The notes: a model not told the origin generated them from the letters alone. 64,000 nt of DNA from JAGQOZ01 sp041399205 (GCA_041399205.1 JAWKTK010000003.1:248001-312000); one strand, 5' to 3'; counted from the first letter of the stretch, positions 1 to 9,408 are shown. Numbers and translations are program-made.

Positions 1-492
1 CAAGACAACGAGATTTCGTGGTTCAATTGGGAACTGGTTGACGAAAATCCCGAAATGCTGCGATTCGTTCAAACGTTGATTGAATTTCGCAAGAAGCAAC
101 CAACGGTGCGTCGTAAGAATTTCTTCAACGGGCAACCGAATCGACACGGACTTTCTGACGTGAACTGGTACAGTTCGGTAGGAACTGCCGTCGACTGGAC
201 CGGTCACGACAAAACCTTGATCTGCTTACTGGCCGCTCCTGGCCATGACGAAGATCCGGACGAACAAGGTCGAGAAATCTTGTTCTTGATCAACAATTCG
301 CATGAATCGCAACAGTTTATTTTGCCACCGGTGGCTAAGGGTCGAGACTGGCGGATGGTGTTCGATACCGCCGGCATCGCGCCTCGAGACGCATTTGCCA
401 ACGCCGATGGTCCACCTTTGCCCAAATCTGGCTGCTTAAGAATGATGGAACATTCTTTCCGCTGCTATTTGGCAAGCGAATCCACAGACTAA
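1..492 (+). CDS. glgX: Glycogen debranching enzyme GlgX, C-terminal part (5' end outside window)
   Basis: The frame is open from base 1 and ends at 492, giving 163 residues of the C-terminal part. The start (QDNEISWFNWELVDENPEM) matches the conserved block after the catalytic barrel of GlgX/isoamylase-type GH13 enzymes, in which the QDNEISW stretch is characteristic. The remainder is the C-terminal beta-sandwich. Known family role: hydrolysis of alpha-1,6 branches in limit dextrins during cytoplasmic glycogen breakdown. The gene is cut only by the window edge; I see no frameshift. It is followed by a perfect 12-bp-arm hairpin at 513-538. Isoamylase or a GlgX-like trehalose-pathway enzyme cannot be separated from GlgX on this fragment. 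Confidence 0.85.
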   Translation, partial: QDNEISWFNWELVDENPEMLRFVQTLIEFRKKQPTVRRKNFFNGQPNRHGLSDVNWYSSVGTAVDWTGHDKTLICLLAAPGHDEDPDEQGREILFLINNSHESQQFILPPVAKGRDWRMVFDTAGIAPRDAFANADGPPLPKSGCLRMMEHSFRCYLASESTD

Positions 493-512
493 CCGTGTCA
501 TCAACAGCCACT

Positions 513-538
513 CGCAATGGCGATAAATCGCCATTGCG
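513..538. terminator. Hairpin downstream of glgX
   Basis: Perfect inverted repeat with 12-base arms (CGCAATGGCGAT and ATCGCCATTGCG) separated by AA, 20 bases after the glgX stop. No T-run follows on either strand, so it is a possible mRNA 3'-end structure rather than a textbook intrinsic terminator. Confidence 0.4.
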
Positions 539-593
539 TGGCCGTGGTGCTGTTTCTTTCTATCAGCGCCACTTGATGGCGAATTGATCTGGC

Positions 594-1274
594 CTATGGC
601 TGTGCAGCGTTCGGTTGGCGCGCCAGCTTCTTCGACACCAAGGCCCGTACCGCCTCCATTTGTCCCACGGGAACGTGAAAGACGTGCTGTTGATATGCCT
701 GGTAGACCAAGAATTCATTTTCGTTAATGCTATTTCGCTCGGCTCGTTTTACTTCGGACCAAGGTACAAACAGGTTCGCGACGATCGCTCCGTTTTCACA
801 CAACAGCGTGGTCGGATGAAGGATTTCTGACGGAAGAGGTTGCCAACTACAGGCCAACAACAACGGTGCGGCAACAAACAGAACCGCCATGGGATACATC
901 AATGGCCCTGGAGTCGAGACCACCGAGTACATCATGAAAATCACGTAGACGCTAAACGAAACGGCAGACACTCGAGGCGTCCAAATTTGCCATTTTGTGG
1001 ATCGAAAAACCGAATCACCGTGCAACCGCATGTGGACCGCACCCGCCTTCTGTTTTGCCCGGCGAAGGAGAATTTGAAAGTATCGTAGACGAACGAACCG
1101 GAACAGAAAATAGAACGAAAGCTGAAATCCGACGAGCCCCAGAAACAACAACTGTCGGCGAAAAGTCAAACGGCTCAGCCACGGTTTCCCCAGTACCAAC
1201 AGCACTGCCACTGCTGTAATCCACAACAGTGAAGTCAGAATCGTGAACTGCGGTTTCTCGTCCTGCGAATTCAT
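594..1274 (-). CDS. Hypothetical membrane protein, four predicted TM segments
   Basis: About 226 residues. I use the start at 1274 (MNSQDEKPQF) because a GAGGA sits about nine bases upstream; the frame is open further, to 1358. Hydrophobic segments lie near residues 11-28, 38-55 and, as a pair, about 105-145, each followed by basic residues. The rest is a soluble C-terminal domain resembling the PH-like (YcxB/bPH2-type) region of small bacterial membrane proteins, with an aromatic VPWSEVKRAER stretch. I do not recognise a specific family and assign no function. It is transcribed divergently from the TolC-like gene; the 480-bp gap between them holds both promoters. No frameshift seen. Confidence 0.6.
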   Translation of the reverse strand: MNSQDEKPQFTILTSLLWITAVAVLLVLGKPWLSRLTFRRQLLFLGLVGFQLSFYFLFRFVRLRYFQILLRRAKQKAGAVHMRLHGDSVFRSTKWQIWTPRVSAVSFSVYVIFMMYSVVSTPGPLMYPMAVLFVAAPLLLACSWQPLPSEILHPTTLLCENGAIVANLFVPWSEVKRAERNSINENEFLVYQAYQQHVFHVPVGQMEAVRALVSKKLARQPNAAQP

Positions 1275-1758
1275 AGGGTGAATCCTCATGTTTGTTTGCC
1301 AAGCGCTTGACACAGCAGGGCCGCTGCGACATGGCGTTTCGCACAACGTCAGCTCCAAGACGTATCAAGCCTCCGGTGTGGTGAATGACGTCGTCGATTG
1401 GAAGTCGCGTTTGCCAGTATCGCCAGTAGCTAGCAATTAAGAAACATTCTGTACTGAATCCCACTTTTGTCAAAGTTTGCCGATTAGGCAGTCGATACCG
1501 TATTTGCCGGTCGTTATGCCGCGAGCAGTTTTGCTGCTGCGTTGGTGATAGCATCCGGGTCCGGGGGGACTTTTATTCGTTTCGCGGCGAGTTCTGAAGC
1601 GGTGTCATCAGCTGTTGATGACGAGCATCAGAATTGACTGCGGACGGAATACATTTTGAAACGTTGGTCACGAACGTCGGACGTTCGCGATTTGCATAGT
1701 TGTGTCACCCTTGGCCAATGGATCCTGTCATCAGGCATTCGCAGTAGGGAAACGAAGA
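1275..1758. other. Divergent intergenic region with a palindrome
   Basis: A 484-bp gap between two divergent genes. It contains a 17-bp palindrome at 1671-1687 (CGAACGTC-G-GACGTTCG), about 70 bases before the TolC-like start, a possible operator or simple hairpin. The frame of the downstream gene is open from 1702, so the palindrome lies just outside the longest possible CDS. Nothing else is recognisable. Confidence 0.3.
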
Positions 1759-3978
1759 ATGGTTCGCCGCAGCCAAAAGATTCTGGCAGTCGTTTTGATT
1801 TACTTGACGGTAGTGACTGGATGCACGCCGACTCAACCGTTCTTCTTGAACGAAGACGGTGATCTATCGCATCTGTTGACCGAAGCCACCACCATCGATT
1901 ATCCCGATGTGGAACAACCGTCTCTGCCGGATGCAACTCAGACGCATGAACCTCGGACGGTAATGAACGATGATCCCGCCGAGTTCTGGGATCTTTCCCT
2001 AGAGCGCGCCATCAAAACGGCCTTGGACAACACCAAGGTAATTCGCACCATCAACCAAGTGCGTCAGTTCACACAGATTGGTCAAGGTGCAGCTTCTCCG
2101 CCCGAATCCCTGACTATCAATCCTGACTTTGCGCCCACCGTCTATGATGCAGCCATTCAAGAAGCGGGTCCCAACGGCGTGGAAACCGCTTTGGCTGCCT
2201 TCGACGCGCAGTTCAGCACCAACTTGTTTTGGGAACGAACCGATCGACCGCAAAACGTGGAAAATAGCCGAACCGCCGAACAAATTTTCGCTCGAAACCT
2301 ACAACGTAACAACGCCAACTTCGAAGCAGAACTCACCAAACGAGCGGCCAATGGCACTCAGTTCACGGAGCGGTTCGTGACACAATATGACGCGTCCAAT
2401 CGACCGTTGCGAGTGGTGGCCAGTGAGTACTTTGCCGCCCTAGAGGCTGAAGTCCGACATCCGTTGTTACGAGGCGGCGGAACGCAAGTCAATCGCATTC
2501 CGCTGTTGTTGGCACGCACTCAGACTGACATAGCCATTGCTGACTTTGAAGGCAATATTCGCGACATGCTGAAAGAAGTAGAGCATTTCTATTGGGAGCT
2601 TTACTTTCACTACCGCAACTTAGACGCTGCAAAAACGGGTTACAACTCTGCCCTCGGCACTTGGAGAAAAGTCGACGTGATGTACCGGACCGGCGGAGAA
2701 GGAGGAAACGCGGAATCGCTGGCGCAAGCACGCGGTCAAGTCGCTTCATTTCGAGGACGGGTTATCGAAGCGAAACGAGACTTACAGAAGTCCGAAAGAA
2801 ATCTTCGAATGCTGTTAGGCATCGGAGCAGCTGATCACAGATTTATTCGCCCCAGTGACGAGCCATCGTTTGCTCGAGTGGAATTCGAATGGTGCGATAT
2901 TCTGCCGGAAGCGTTAAGCCGTAGCTTCGAAATTCGGCGTCAGAAATGGCGAATCAAGCAACAAGAATTACGACTGATAGGTGACCGAAACAATCTATTG
3001 CCTCAGCTGGATGCAGTCGCTCTCTCGCGATGGCTCGGCCTAGGCGATGATTTGATCGATGATCAACGTAATGGTGCCAACTTCCCCAATTTTGGTTCCA
3101 CCGCCTTTGACGAACTCACCGAAGGAAGGTTCCAGGAATGGCGAGTTGCATTGGAACTCAATGTGCCGTTGGGCTTTCGCCGCGAATTGTCGGCTGTCCG
3201 GGCAAGACAGCTGGAACTCGCCCGTGAGCGTACCAAGTTGGAGGAGATTGAGCTGCAAATTTCGCACTCCCTGGACGACGCTATAAAGAACCTTGACGCT
3301 TACTACTTACTGGCGGATACCGCCAAAGACCAATGGATTGCAGCAAAGCAACAGGAAAAGGCGATTACCAAGAAGTATGAAACGTCAACAGTACCGTTAG
3401 ACTTTGTGTTAGACGCTCAGCGACAAGCTGCCGATGCGGAACGAGCGTTCGTGCAATCGCTGGCTCAGTACAACATGGCGATTGTGGAAGTGCATTACCG
3501 CAAGGGTTCGTTGCTGGAATACAACAACGTGACCTTGGCGGAAGGACCTTGGCCGCAGAAAGCGTACTGGGACGCGGAAATTCGAGCTCGTCGACGTGAC
3601 GCCAGCTACTACTTCAACTACGGGTTCAGCCGACCGGACGCTATCAGCCGAGGTGAGCAGCCACAAGCTGGTGCGGAAACGATCTTTGGCGAATCCGCGT
3701 TGTCCGCAATCGGAGCTGGCAATCCAACTCCGGCCGCCGGCACCATCATCGAAACACCGATGGGCGAAGGAGAATTGTTGCCGACGCCGACCGATCGACC
3801 GGTACCTAGTATCATCGTGCCGACCGACGTGAAGCGTGTGCCGAAGTCAAATCCGCTTCGCAACGGACAAGGCCGTTCGGCATTACGCCCGGGCCGCACT
3901 TCGAAAGTTTCGCGTGGTTCGAATGTTCAGCAAGCCAGTTTCGAATCGACCGATACGCAAGGCAAGTTTGCATGGTAA
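1759..3978 (+). CDS. TolC-family outer membrane efflux lipoprotein
   Basis: 739 residues from the ATG at 1759; an upstream ATG at 1702 is in frame but would bury the signal. The N-terminus is a lipoprotein signal: MVRRSQK, a hydrophobic stretch, then the lipobox VVTGC at about residues 18-22. The body is the OEP/TolC fold, with long alpha-helical stretches rich in Arg, Glu, Gln and Ala (for example around residues 275-345 and 480-560) and the pseudo-repeat typical of the family. A Pro-rich tail of about 110 residues follows the last helical region. Known role: trimeric outer-membrane channel partnering an inner-membrane transporter and adaptor. No adaptor or RND/ABC pump is adjacent, so the substrate is unknown. 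It is longer than E. coli TolC because of N- and C-terminal extensions. Confidence 0.85.
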   Translation: MVRRSQKILAVVLIYLTVVTGCTPTQPFFLNEDGDLSHLLTEATTIDYPDVEQPSLPDATQTHEPRTVMNDDPAEFWDLSLERAIKTALDNTKVIRTINQVRQFTQIGQGAASPPESLTINPDFAPTVYDAAIQEAGPNGVETALAAFDAQFSTNLFWERTDRPQNVENSRTAEQIFARNLQRNNANFEAELTKRAANGTQFTERFVTQYDASNRPLRVVASEYFAALEAEVRHPLLRGGGTQVNRIPLLLARTQTDIAIADFEGNIRDMLKEVEHFYWELYFHYRNLDAAKTGYNSALGTWRKVDVMYRTGGEGGNAESLAQARGQVASFRGRVIEAKRDLQKSERNLRMLLGIGAADHRFIRPSDEPSFARVEFEWCDILPEALSRSFEIRRQKWRIKQQELRLIGDRNNLLPQLDAVALSRWLGLGDDLIDDQRNGANFPNFGSTAFDELTEGRFQEWRVALELNVPLGFRRELSAVRARQLELARERTKLEEIELQISHSLDDAIKNLDAYYLLADTAKDQWIAAKQQEKAITKKYETSTVPLDFVLDAQRQAADAERAFVQSLAQYNMAIVEVHYRKGSLLEYNNVTLAEGPWPQKAYWDAEIRARRRDASYYFNYGFSRPDAISRGEQPQAGAETIFGESALSAIGAGNPTPAAGTIIETPMGEGELLPTPTDRPVPSIIVPTDVKRVPKSNPLRNGQGRSALRPGRTSKVSRGSNVQQASFESTDTQGKFAW

Positions 3979-4003
3979 GAGCTCGCCAGCGGAGTTGGTA
4001 GTA

Positions 4004-4125
4004 CCGCCTTCAGGCGGAAGGGAATGATCCGGGAATCCGCCTGAAGGCGGGACTACGAACGAATCGGCGGGACTACGAACAAATCGGCGAGAACTACGAA
4101 CGAATCGGCGAGAACTACGAACGAA
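4004..4125. repeat. Palindromic CCGCCT(GA/TC)AGGCGG repeat plus 20-21-bp tandem units
   Basis: Two 14-bp perfect palindromes, CCGCCTTCAGGCGG at 4004-4017 and CCGCCTGAAGGCGG at 4037-4050, are followed by about 3.7 tandem copies of a 20-21-base unit (GACTACGAACGAATCGGCGG and variants) from 4051 to 4125. A related copy with the same palindrome and the same ACTACGAACGA flank is at 63574-63600. The arrangement is REP/BIME-like and lies between a plus-strand and a minus-strand gene. A further small hairpin (CCGCCGATGGGCGG) lies just after it at about 4157-4170. Confidence 0.8.
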
Positions 4126-4184
4126 AAGTAACAACCGCCAGCCCAGTTTGTCGTACCGCCGATGGGCGGAAAAATGGATGACAG

Positions 4185-4922
4185 TTAAGGTGAAATCGTT
4201 TGTGAAATACCTTCCAGCAGCTTGGGAACGTCCAGCGGTTTTTCGTAGATACGAGTTTCGTTCAGATCGGAAAGCTCTTCTCGATAGCCGGTCAAGATAA
4301 AGACGGGTGTGCCCGGCTTCACGCGACGAATTTCCTGCAGCACTTGTCGACCGTCTTCGTTGCCCAAACGAAAATCGACCAACGCCAAGTGATAGTCACT
4401 GGACGACAACAAGCTTTTGGCTTGCGTTGCTGAATGGGCATAGCAAACTCGATACTCTTGGTCTCGCAAAATCTGCCACAAGTTGTCGCAGAATTCGCGA
4501 TCATCGTCCACCAACAGGATGCACGGTTGCGCGATCGCTCGGCGAATCATTTCGTGCAGTTCGCCAAATTCGACCGGCTTGCGAACAACTTGCCATGTGC
4601 CGGCGTCTTGGGCGGCCGTAACGGTATTGGCTTCGATAAATGCCGATACTAAAATCCCGACGATGTCTGGCTGCTGCGATTTCAGCTGGCGAAACACATG
4701 CACTCCGTCCATATCTGGCATCTTGAAATCCAGCAGCGCCACGTCAAATCGACGTCCTGCTGCTAATGCCAATGCCTGTCGACCGTCATGAGCCACCGCC
4801 ACTTGGTAACCCAAGTCGCTCAGAATATCCTGCAGATTAGCGCAGATATCGACGTCGTCATCGACAACCAGAATCGAACCTAGCTGGTCGGTCATGGGAT
4901 TCGAAGTATCCTCTCGTGCCAT
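4185..4922 (-). CDS. Double-receiver response regulator (REC-REC)
   Basis: 245 residues if started at 4922; a start at 4895 (MTDQLGSILVVDDD) is equally plausible and removes nine residues. Two CheY-like receiver domains in tandem: the first about residues 16-125 (acidic pocket VVDDD, phosphoacceptor in LLDFKMPDMDG, Lys in VRKP), the second about 133-240 (LLVDDD, LVDFRLGNEDG, YEKP). No output domain follows, so it probably acts as a phosphate relay or sink, or through protein contacts. It is the last gene of a minus-strand series with two histidine kinases and an NtrC-type activator, 66 bases after the preceding kinase stop, which suggests one phosphorelay. Both receivers keep the Asp, Thr/Ser and Lys residues. 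Confidence 0.85.
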   Translation of the reverse strand: MAREDTSNPMTDQLGSILVVDDDVDICANLQDILSDLGYQVAVAHDGRQALALAAGRRFDVALLDFKMPDMDGVHVFRQLKSQQPDIVGILVSAFIEANTVTAAQDAGTWQVVRKPVEFGELHEMIRRAIAQPCILLVDDDREFCDNLWQILRDQEYRVCYAHSATQAKSLLSSSDYHLALVDFRLGNEDGRQVLQEIRRVKPGTPVFILTGYREELSDLNETRIYEKPLDVPKLLEGISQTISP

Positions 4923-4987
4923 TCATAAAGACGGTGCGGACCAAGGTCCAGGCCTCACATTATACCGTGAACGGCCGTTCGCTGGAA

Positions 4988-6421
4988 TCAGTCCGAATTC
5001 GCCTCCGGCAGTGATACTGTGAACGTGCTTCCTTGTCCCAGTTCGCTGACCACCTCCAATTGTCCCGAATTTTTTTCGACAATGGATTTGGTAATGGCGA
5101 GGCCCAACCCGATTCCTCGAGCTTTTGTCGAAAACAACGGCTCCATGATCCGCGCTAACGTTTCTTCTGTCATGCCTTCACCTTGGTCAATCACATCCAC
5201 CAGAACCAACGACGCTTGGTGGCGGATGCGAATGGTAATTCGACCATCTTCTGATGACGCTTCCTTGGCGTTTTGGATCAGATTCCGAAAGGCAATTCCC
5301 ATCTGATCGGGATCGACCATCACAAATAGATCTTGGTGCGGCGCGAAGTGAATTTCGACCGGTGGCGTAACGGTGGCGGCGGCGTTGGCAATACACTGGC
5401 GAATATTGACGCGTTGCCGTTTGGGGCCAGGCAGTTTGGCAAATTCGGATAGAGTAGAAATCACATTGTTGGCCAACGTCACTTGACGATTGATGCGATC
5501 CAGGTGTTCAAATCGCTTTTCTTCGCTCAGCGAAGTGGCGTTCAGCAAGAAGTAGACGGAGGTTTTTACGGCGTTTAACGGGTTCCGAATTTCATGAGCA
5601 ATCCCACCGGCAACTCGGCCAATGGTCGCCAGCCTCTCTTGGACAACCAATTCTGCTTGTGCTTCTTCTAGTTGCCGAGTGCGTTCGATGACGCGCTGTT
5701 CTAATTCTTCGTTCAGTTGGTTCAGCTGGCGTTCCGCTTCCTTGCGCTCCGTGATATCGCGAATGATACCGGTATACAATCGCCGACCGGCCAGCGGGAC
5801 TTCGCTGACGGCCAAATCCATGGGAAAAACACTGCCGTCCTTACGTTGACCCGTGACTTCCCGGCCAATGCCAATGATCTTAGCTTTGGACGTGGTTTGA
5901 TAAGCTCGCATGTAGCCGTCATGATCTTCGGCATAGGGAGACGGCATCAACATCGACACATTGCGACCGAGCATTTCTTCCGTAGTGTATTGAAACAGCT
6001 TTTCCGCTGCGGGATTGGCGGCAATCATAACGCCATGTTCGTCAATGGTGATAATCGCATCAACGGCGGTGTTGAGAATGGCTTCCAGACGCCCCAGTTT
6101 TTCTAGCTCTGCCACGGCTAGTCGCTCAGGTGTCTGGCGTGCCGGTTCAATGGAAATGGCGAATAATGGCCCGTCGCCGGTCAGGCGAATGGCTCGGCCC
6201 GCATATGGCTGACCAGCTATTGTCAGCTTGAACAAAATCGCCTCATCCGTCTGTGCCGAACGCAACGCATCAGCTGCTCCGCCTAGTAGATGGGTTGCTG
6301 GTTGGCCTTCCACGTTGGTCCAGGCGGGGTTGCGGGCCAAAATGGTTCCAGCGGAATCGACAACGCAGCAGGGAGTGTCGAGTGCTAGAAGGAGTCTGGA
6401 GAAGGCGGAAACATCTGTCAT
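4988..6421 (-). CDS. PAS-domain sensor histidine kinase, FixL-like
   Basis: 477 residues, no transmembrane segment, so cytoplasmic. An N-terminal degenerate PAS-like region (about 5-105) is followed by a clear PAS domain (about 115-230) closely resembling the FixL PAS (IIGIGREVTGQRKDGSVFPM). A coiled coil runs to about 265, then the HisKA H-box (GIAHEIRNPLNAVKTS, phospho-His near 280) and the HATPase_c with N box (NLIQNAKEA) and G boxes (DQGEGM, GIGLGLAI). The start overlaps the stop of the upstream kinase by four bases (ATGA, 6418-6421), so the two are translationally coupled. The ligand is unknown: a FixL-like PAS may bind haem, but many non-haem PAS domains carry the same motif. Confidence 0.9.
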   Translation of the reverse strand: MTDVSAFSRLLLALDTPCCVVDSAGTILARNPAWTNVEGQPATHLLGGAADALRSAQTDEAILFKLTIAGQPYAGRAIRLTGDGPLFAISIEPARQTPERLAVAELEKLGRLEAILNTAVDAIITIDEHGVMIAANPAAEKLFQYTTEEMLGRNVSMLMPSPYAEDHDGYMRAYQTTSKAKIIGIGREVTGQRKDGSVFPMDLAVSEVPLAGRRLYTGIIRDITERKEAERQLNQLNEELEQRVIERTRQLEEAQAELVVQERLATIGRVAGGIAHEIRNPLNAVKTSVYFLLNATSLSEEKRFEHLDRINRQVTLANNVISTLSEFAKLPGPKRQRVNIRQCIANAAATVTPPVEIHFAPHQDLFVMVDPDQMGIAFRNLIQNAKEASSEDGRITIRIRHQASLVLVDVIDQGEGMTEETLARIMEPLFSTKARGIGLGLAITKSIVEKNSGQLEVVSELGQGSTFTVSLPEANSD

Positions 6422-7842
6422 GCGATAGGCAACCGAATTTCAAACTGCGTGGGTGAATTCGAAATACAGATCGAACCGTTGTGAGCGTCAATGATTCGTT
6501 TGACAATGGCCAGCCCCAAACCGGTTCCGGTGGCTTTGGTAGTGAAGAACGCTTCAAACGCGTGATCCTTTTCGCTGGCTTGCATACCGGGACCATTGTC
6601 GCGAACCAGAATGCGTAATGCATCGGACTGACATTCACATTCGACACCAATTTCCACGGGATCGTGACAGGCGTCCAAGGCATTTTCAAACAAATTGCGA
6701 AACAACTGCTCCATGCGTCGAGTATCAATGTTGGTGGCGGCCGGTGATTTGTCCATCCGATCGTGAAAACGAACGTCTCGACCTTGCCTGCGAACGTGCA
6801 AGGATTCCCAAGCCGATCGCCACACCTGCTGAATACTGGACGGCGTTTTTTCCAAATGAATTGGTGCGGCGTATTGTCGAACCTCCTCCAACAGATCTCG
6901 TAAATCATTGCTGGCGCGATTGATCTTTGCCAAGTCGGCCAACGCTTGCGGATGATCTTCCAATTCCAATTCTAAGAGTTCCACAGAATTTTGCACTCGT
7001 TGTAACGCATTGCGGCTTTCATGCGCCAGACCGGCCATGGTTTGACCAATGGCGGCCAGACGTTCTGCTTGTAGCAAGCGTTTCTGAGCGGAGATCAGAT
7101 CGGTAATGTCCAGGCCCACGGTTAAGACACCTGTTACTTTTCCATCCATGTCCTTCAAGACGGTATTGGACCAACGAATGTCACACGTCTGTCCGGTCTT
7201 GGTCAAGATCGGATTGATGATGCCTCGCGTTTCCAGTTGTTGCACGGTTCGTTCAAACACGTCACGAATTCTGACGCGATCTTCTTCCGGAATGAACGTG
7301 TCAAACCAGTCGTGATCCGCAACTTCGTCCAACGAATAGCCGGTCAGTTCCGCCAAGTACGGATTGAATCGCACAATTCGGCCGTGCGTATTCAGCACCA
7401 AGATAATGGCCTCCGCGGTTTCCAGAATGGTTTGTGCGAATTGACGTTCTTCGCGCAATTCATTCTCTGTCCGACGTTTTTGAGCAATGCGAATTAAGCT
7501 GGCGCGCAACGCATCAGGGTTAATGGGCTTGATGATATAGTCGGCGGCTCCAGCGCGTAACGCTGCAATGGTACCATCTAGATCGGCGTATCCCGTGACG
7601 ACAATGACTTCACTTGTTGGTTGAGCAGACTTGAACGCCGGAATCAATTCGTCGGCCACGCCGTCAGGCAGATTTCGGTCCAAGATGACAACATCCCAAG
7701 TCCCGCTCTTTGCGCGAACCAATGCCGATTTGGCGGCCGATTCAAGCGTCACGTGATGGTCATCTAAGCTCAATATGTCTCGCAAGTTTTCGCTGGCGTC
7801 GGCGTCGTCTTCGACAATTAGAACTCGTAAGCGATTCGGCAT
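6418..7842 (-). CDS. Hybrid REC-PAS-histidine kinase
   Basis: 474 residues from the ATG at 7842 (MPNRLRVLIVEDD). The frame is open to 7971, but the extra 43 residues look non-coding and the receiver begins at once with the chosen start. Order: receiver (about 5-120; VEDDAD, ILDRNLPDG, Lys in IIKP), PAS (about 135-255), HisKA with H-box GLAHESRNALQRV (about 275-290), and HATPase_c with NLFENALDA and GTGLGLAIVKRI. The N-terminal receiver suggests its activity is set by another kinase, and it overlaps the next kinase by four bases. It is cytoplasmic. With the NtrC-like protein upstream and the double receiver downstream it forms a multistep phosphorelay set. Confidence 0.9.
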   Translation of the reverse strand: MPNRLRVLIVEDDADASENLRDILSLDDHHVTLESAAKSALVRAKSGTWDVVILDRNLPDGVADELIPAFKSAQPTSEVIVVTGYADLDGTIAALRAGAADYIIKPINPDALRASLIRIAQKRRTENELREERQFAQTILETAEAIILVLNTHGRIVRFNPYLAELTGYSLDEVADHDWFDTFIPEEDRVRIRDVFERTVQQLETRGIINPILTKTGQTCDIRWSNTVLKDMDGKVTGVLTVGLDITDLISAQKRLLQAERLAAIGQTMAGLAHESRNALQRVQNSVELLELELEDHPQALADLAKINRASNDLRDLLEEVRQYAAPIHLEKTPSSIQQVWRSAWESLHVRRQGRDVRFHDRMDKSPAATNIDTRRMEQLFRNLFENALDACHDPVEIGVECECQSDALRILVRDNGPGMQASEKDHAFEAFFTTKATGTGLGLAIVKRIIDAHNGSICISNSPTQFEIRLPIA

Positions 7843-8040
7843 AGATTGTGCCCCAAGAGGGATTCCCAGTTTGGCGGAACAACACAAGCTGTTGGGCAAA
7901 GCCGAACGGCTTGTGTCAGTTCGTCCTACCGCTTCCTTTGATGTGCAGAGCCTACTTCGGGACGCGGCCATAAATGATGAGTCTTTTCGGTTCGAACAGC
8001 AACAGCCCGTTATCCGACGATGGCCGGTGTAGCTGCTGTT

Positions 8041-9408
8041 CTATGATTTGGGCGAATCAATTTCAAACTTTTCCAGCAACCGGTACAAGGTCCGCCGGCC
8101 AATCCCGAGTGCTCGGGCGGTTCTAGCTTTATTGCCGTTGTGACGACGGTACGTCTCTTCAATGTGCAACCGGTTCAGCGTGTCCAGATCCATCTTGGCG
8201 CCTGGAGGCGGAGTGGCGGGACTGCTTTCTACTGCTTTGACAATTTCTGGCGGCAGATTCTGCAGGTGAATGCCATCGTCTTCGGACAGTAGTTTGGCGC
8301 GTTCCAGCGCGTTCACCAATTGGCGCACGTTCCCGGGCCAACTGTAGCGTTCGAACAATTCAATCACATCTGGATCGACGGTCCATTCTGGCCCCGTGAA
8401 TTGTTCGACCAGTAACGGAATGTCGCCAGCGCGTTCGCGAAGTGGAGGCAAGTGTATGGTCAACACGTTGATACGATAATACAAATCTTCGCGAAATCGG
8501 CCTTCTTTGACTTCTTGATCCATATTGCGATTGGTGGCTGTGATAATGCGCACGTTGACTCGGCGCTCTTTCACGGAGCCCACTCGACGCATGCTGCCAT
8601 CTTCTAACACTCGCAGCAACTTCGCTTGTAACGGTCCGGCCAATTCGCCAAATTCGTCAATAAACAGTGTGCCTCCGTCGGCCACTTCAAACAGCCCCGC
8701 CTTTGAACTCACCGCGCCGGTGAATGCACCTTTTTCGTGCCCAAACAATTCGCTTTCCAATAGCGTTTCCGGCAATGCAGCGCAATTGATCACCACCAAC
8801 GGTTTGTCGCTTAACGTGCTGGCTCGATGAATCGCTTTGGCGACCAGCTCTTTGCCTGTGCCACTTTCTCCTTGGATCAAGATGGGGTTGTTGGTGCGAG
8901 CGGTCCGTTCAATCAAGCGAAAGACTTCTTTCATCTTGGGCGATTCACCAATCATGTTGGTTTGCGAAGACTGCTGTTGAATCACCGCTTTTAGTTGCTG
9001 GTTCTCTTTGCGAAGGCGTCGCGATTCCACACATTTCTGCACCAAGTGATCCAGTTCTTTCAGACTCACGGGTTTGGTCAGAAATTCTCTAGCTCCCAGC
9101 TTCATGGCTTCTACGGCTGTTTCAATGGTGCCCTGACCGGTGAGCATGACCACTTCTGCTTCATTACCACGCTCCTTCAGCTTCTCCAGCAACTCGATGC
9201 CGTTCATCACTGGCATGGCCATGTCTACAATCATCACGTCAAACTCGCGCTGATCAGCAAACGACAATGCTTGATTACCTTCGGAACATTCGCTGACGTT
9301 GTAGCCGCAGCGAGTAAAATAACGAGCCATATCGGAACGCAGTTCGGCGTCATCATCCACTAGCAGCAAATCCAACGCACGGCTTTCGCCTTCAAACGCT
9401 TTAGTCAT
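8041..9408 (-). CDS. NtrC-family sigma-54-dependent response regulator
   Basis: 455 residues from the ATG at 9408, chosen because GAGGA lies about nine bases upstream; 24 further codons are open. Order: receiver (about 15-125; LLVDDD, MIVDMAMPVMNG, FLTKPVS), a linker coiled coil, the AAA+ sigma-54 interaction domain (about 150-380) with Walker A GESGTGKE, the sigma-54 contact motif GAFTGA, Walker B GTLFIDE and an Arg-finger region, then a Fis-type HTH (about 415-450, NKARTARALGIGRRTLYRLL). Known role: enhancer-binding activator that remodels sigma-54 holoenzyme after phosphorylation. All catalytic motifs are intact. It is the first gene of the minus-strand signalling block; about 200 bp separate it from the hybrid kinase. 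Its target promoters are not evident here. Confidence 0.95.
   Translation of the reverse strand: MTKAFEGESRALDLLLVDDDAELRSDMARYFTRCGYNVSECSEGNQALSFADQREFDVMIVDMAMPVMNGIELLEKLKERGNEAEVVMLTGQGTIETAVEAMKLGAREFLTKPVSLKELDHLVQKCVESRRLRKENQQLKAVIQQQSSQTNMIGESPKMKEVFRLIERTARTNNPILIQGESGTGKELVAKAIHRASTLSDKPLVVINCAALPETLLESELFGHEKGAFTGAVSSKAGLFEVADGGTLFIDEFGELAGPLQAKLLRVLEDGSMRRVGSVKERRVNVRIITATNRNMDQEVKEGRFREDLYYRINVLTIHLPPLRERAGDIPLLVEQFTGPEWTVDPDVIELFERYSWPGNVRQLVNALERAKLLSEDDGIHLQNLPPEIVKAVESSPATPPPGAKMDLDTLNRLHIEETYRRHNGNKARTARALGIGRRTLYRLLEKFEIDSPKS

Noticed and set aside
4004..4125. CRISPR array
   Set aside because: Units of 20-21 bases are contiguous, without spacers, and no cas gene is nearby.
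4988..6421. Haem-binding FixL oxygen sensor
   Set aside because: The PAS resembles FixL, but the same motif occurs in non-haem PAS domains, so haem binding is not claimed.
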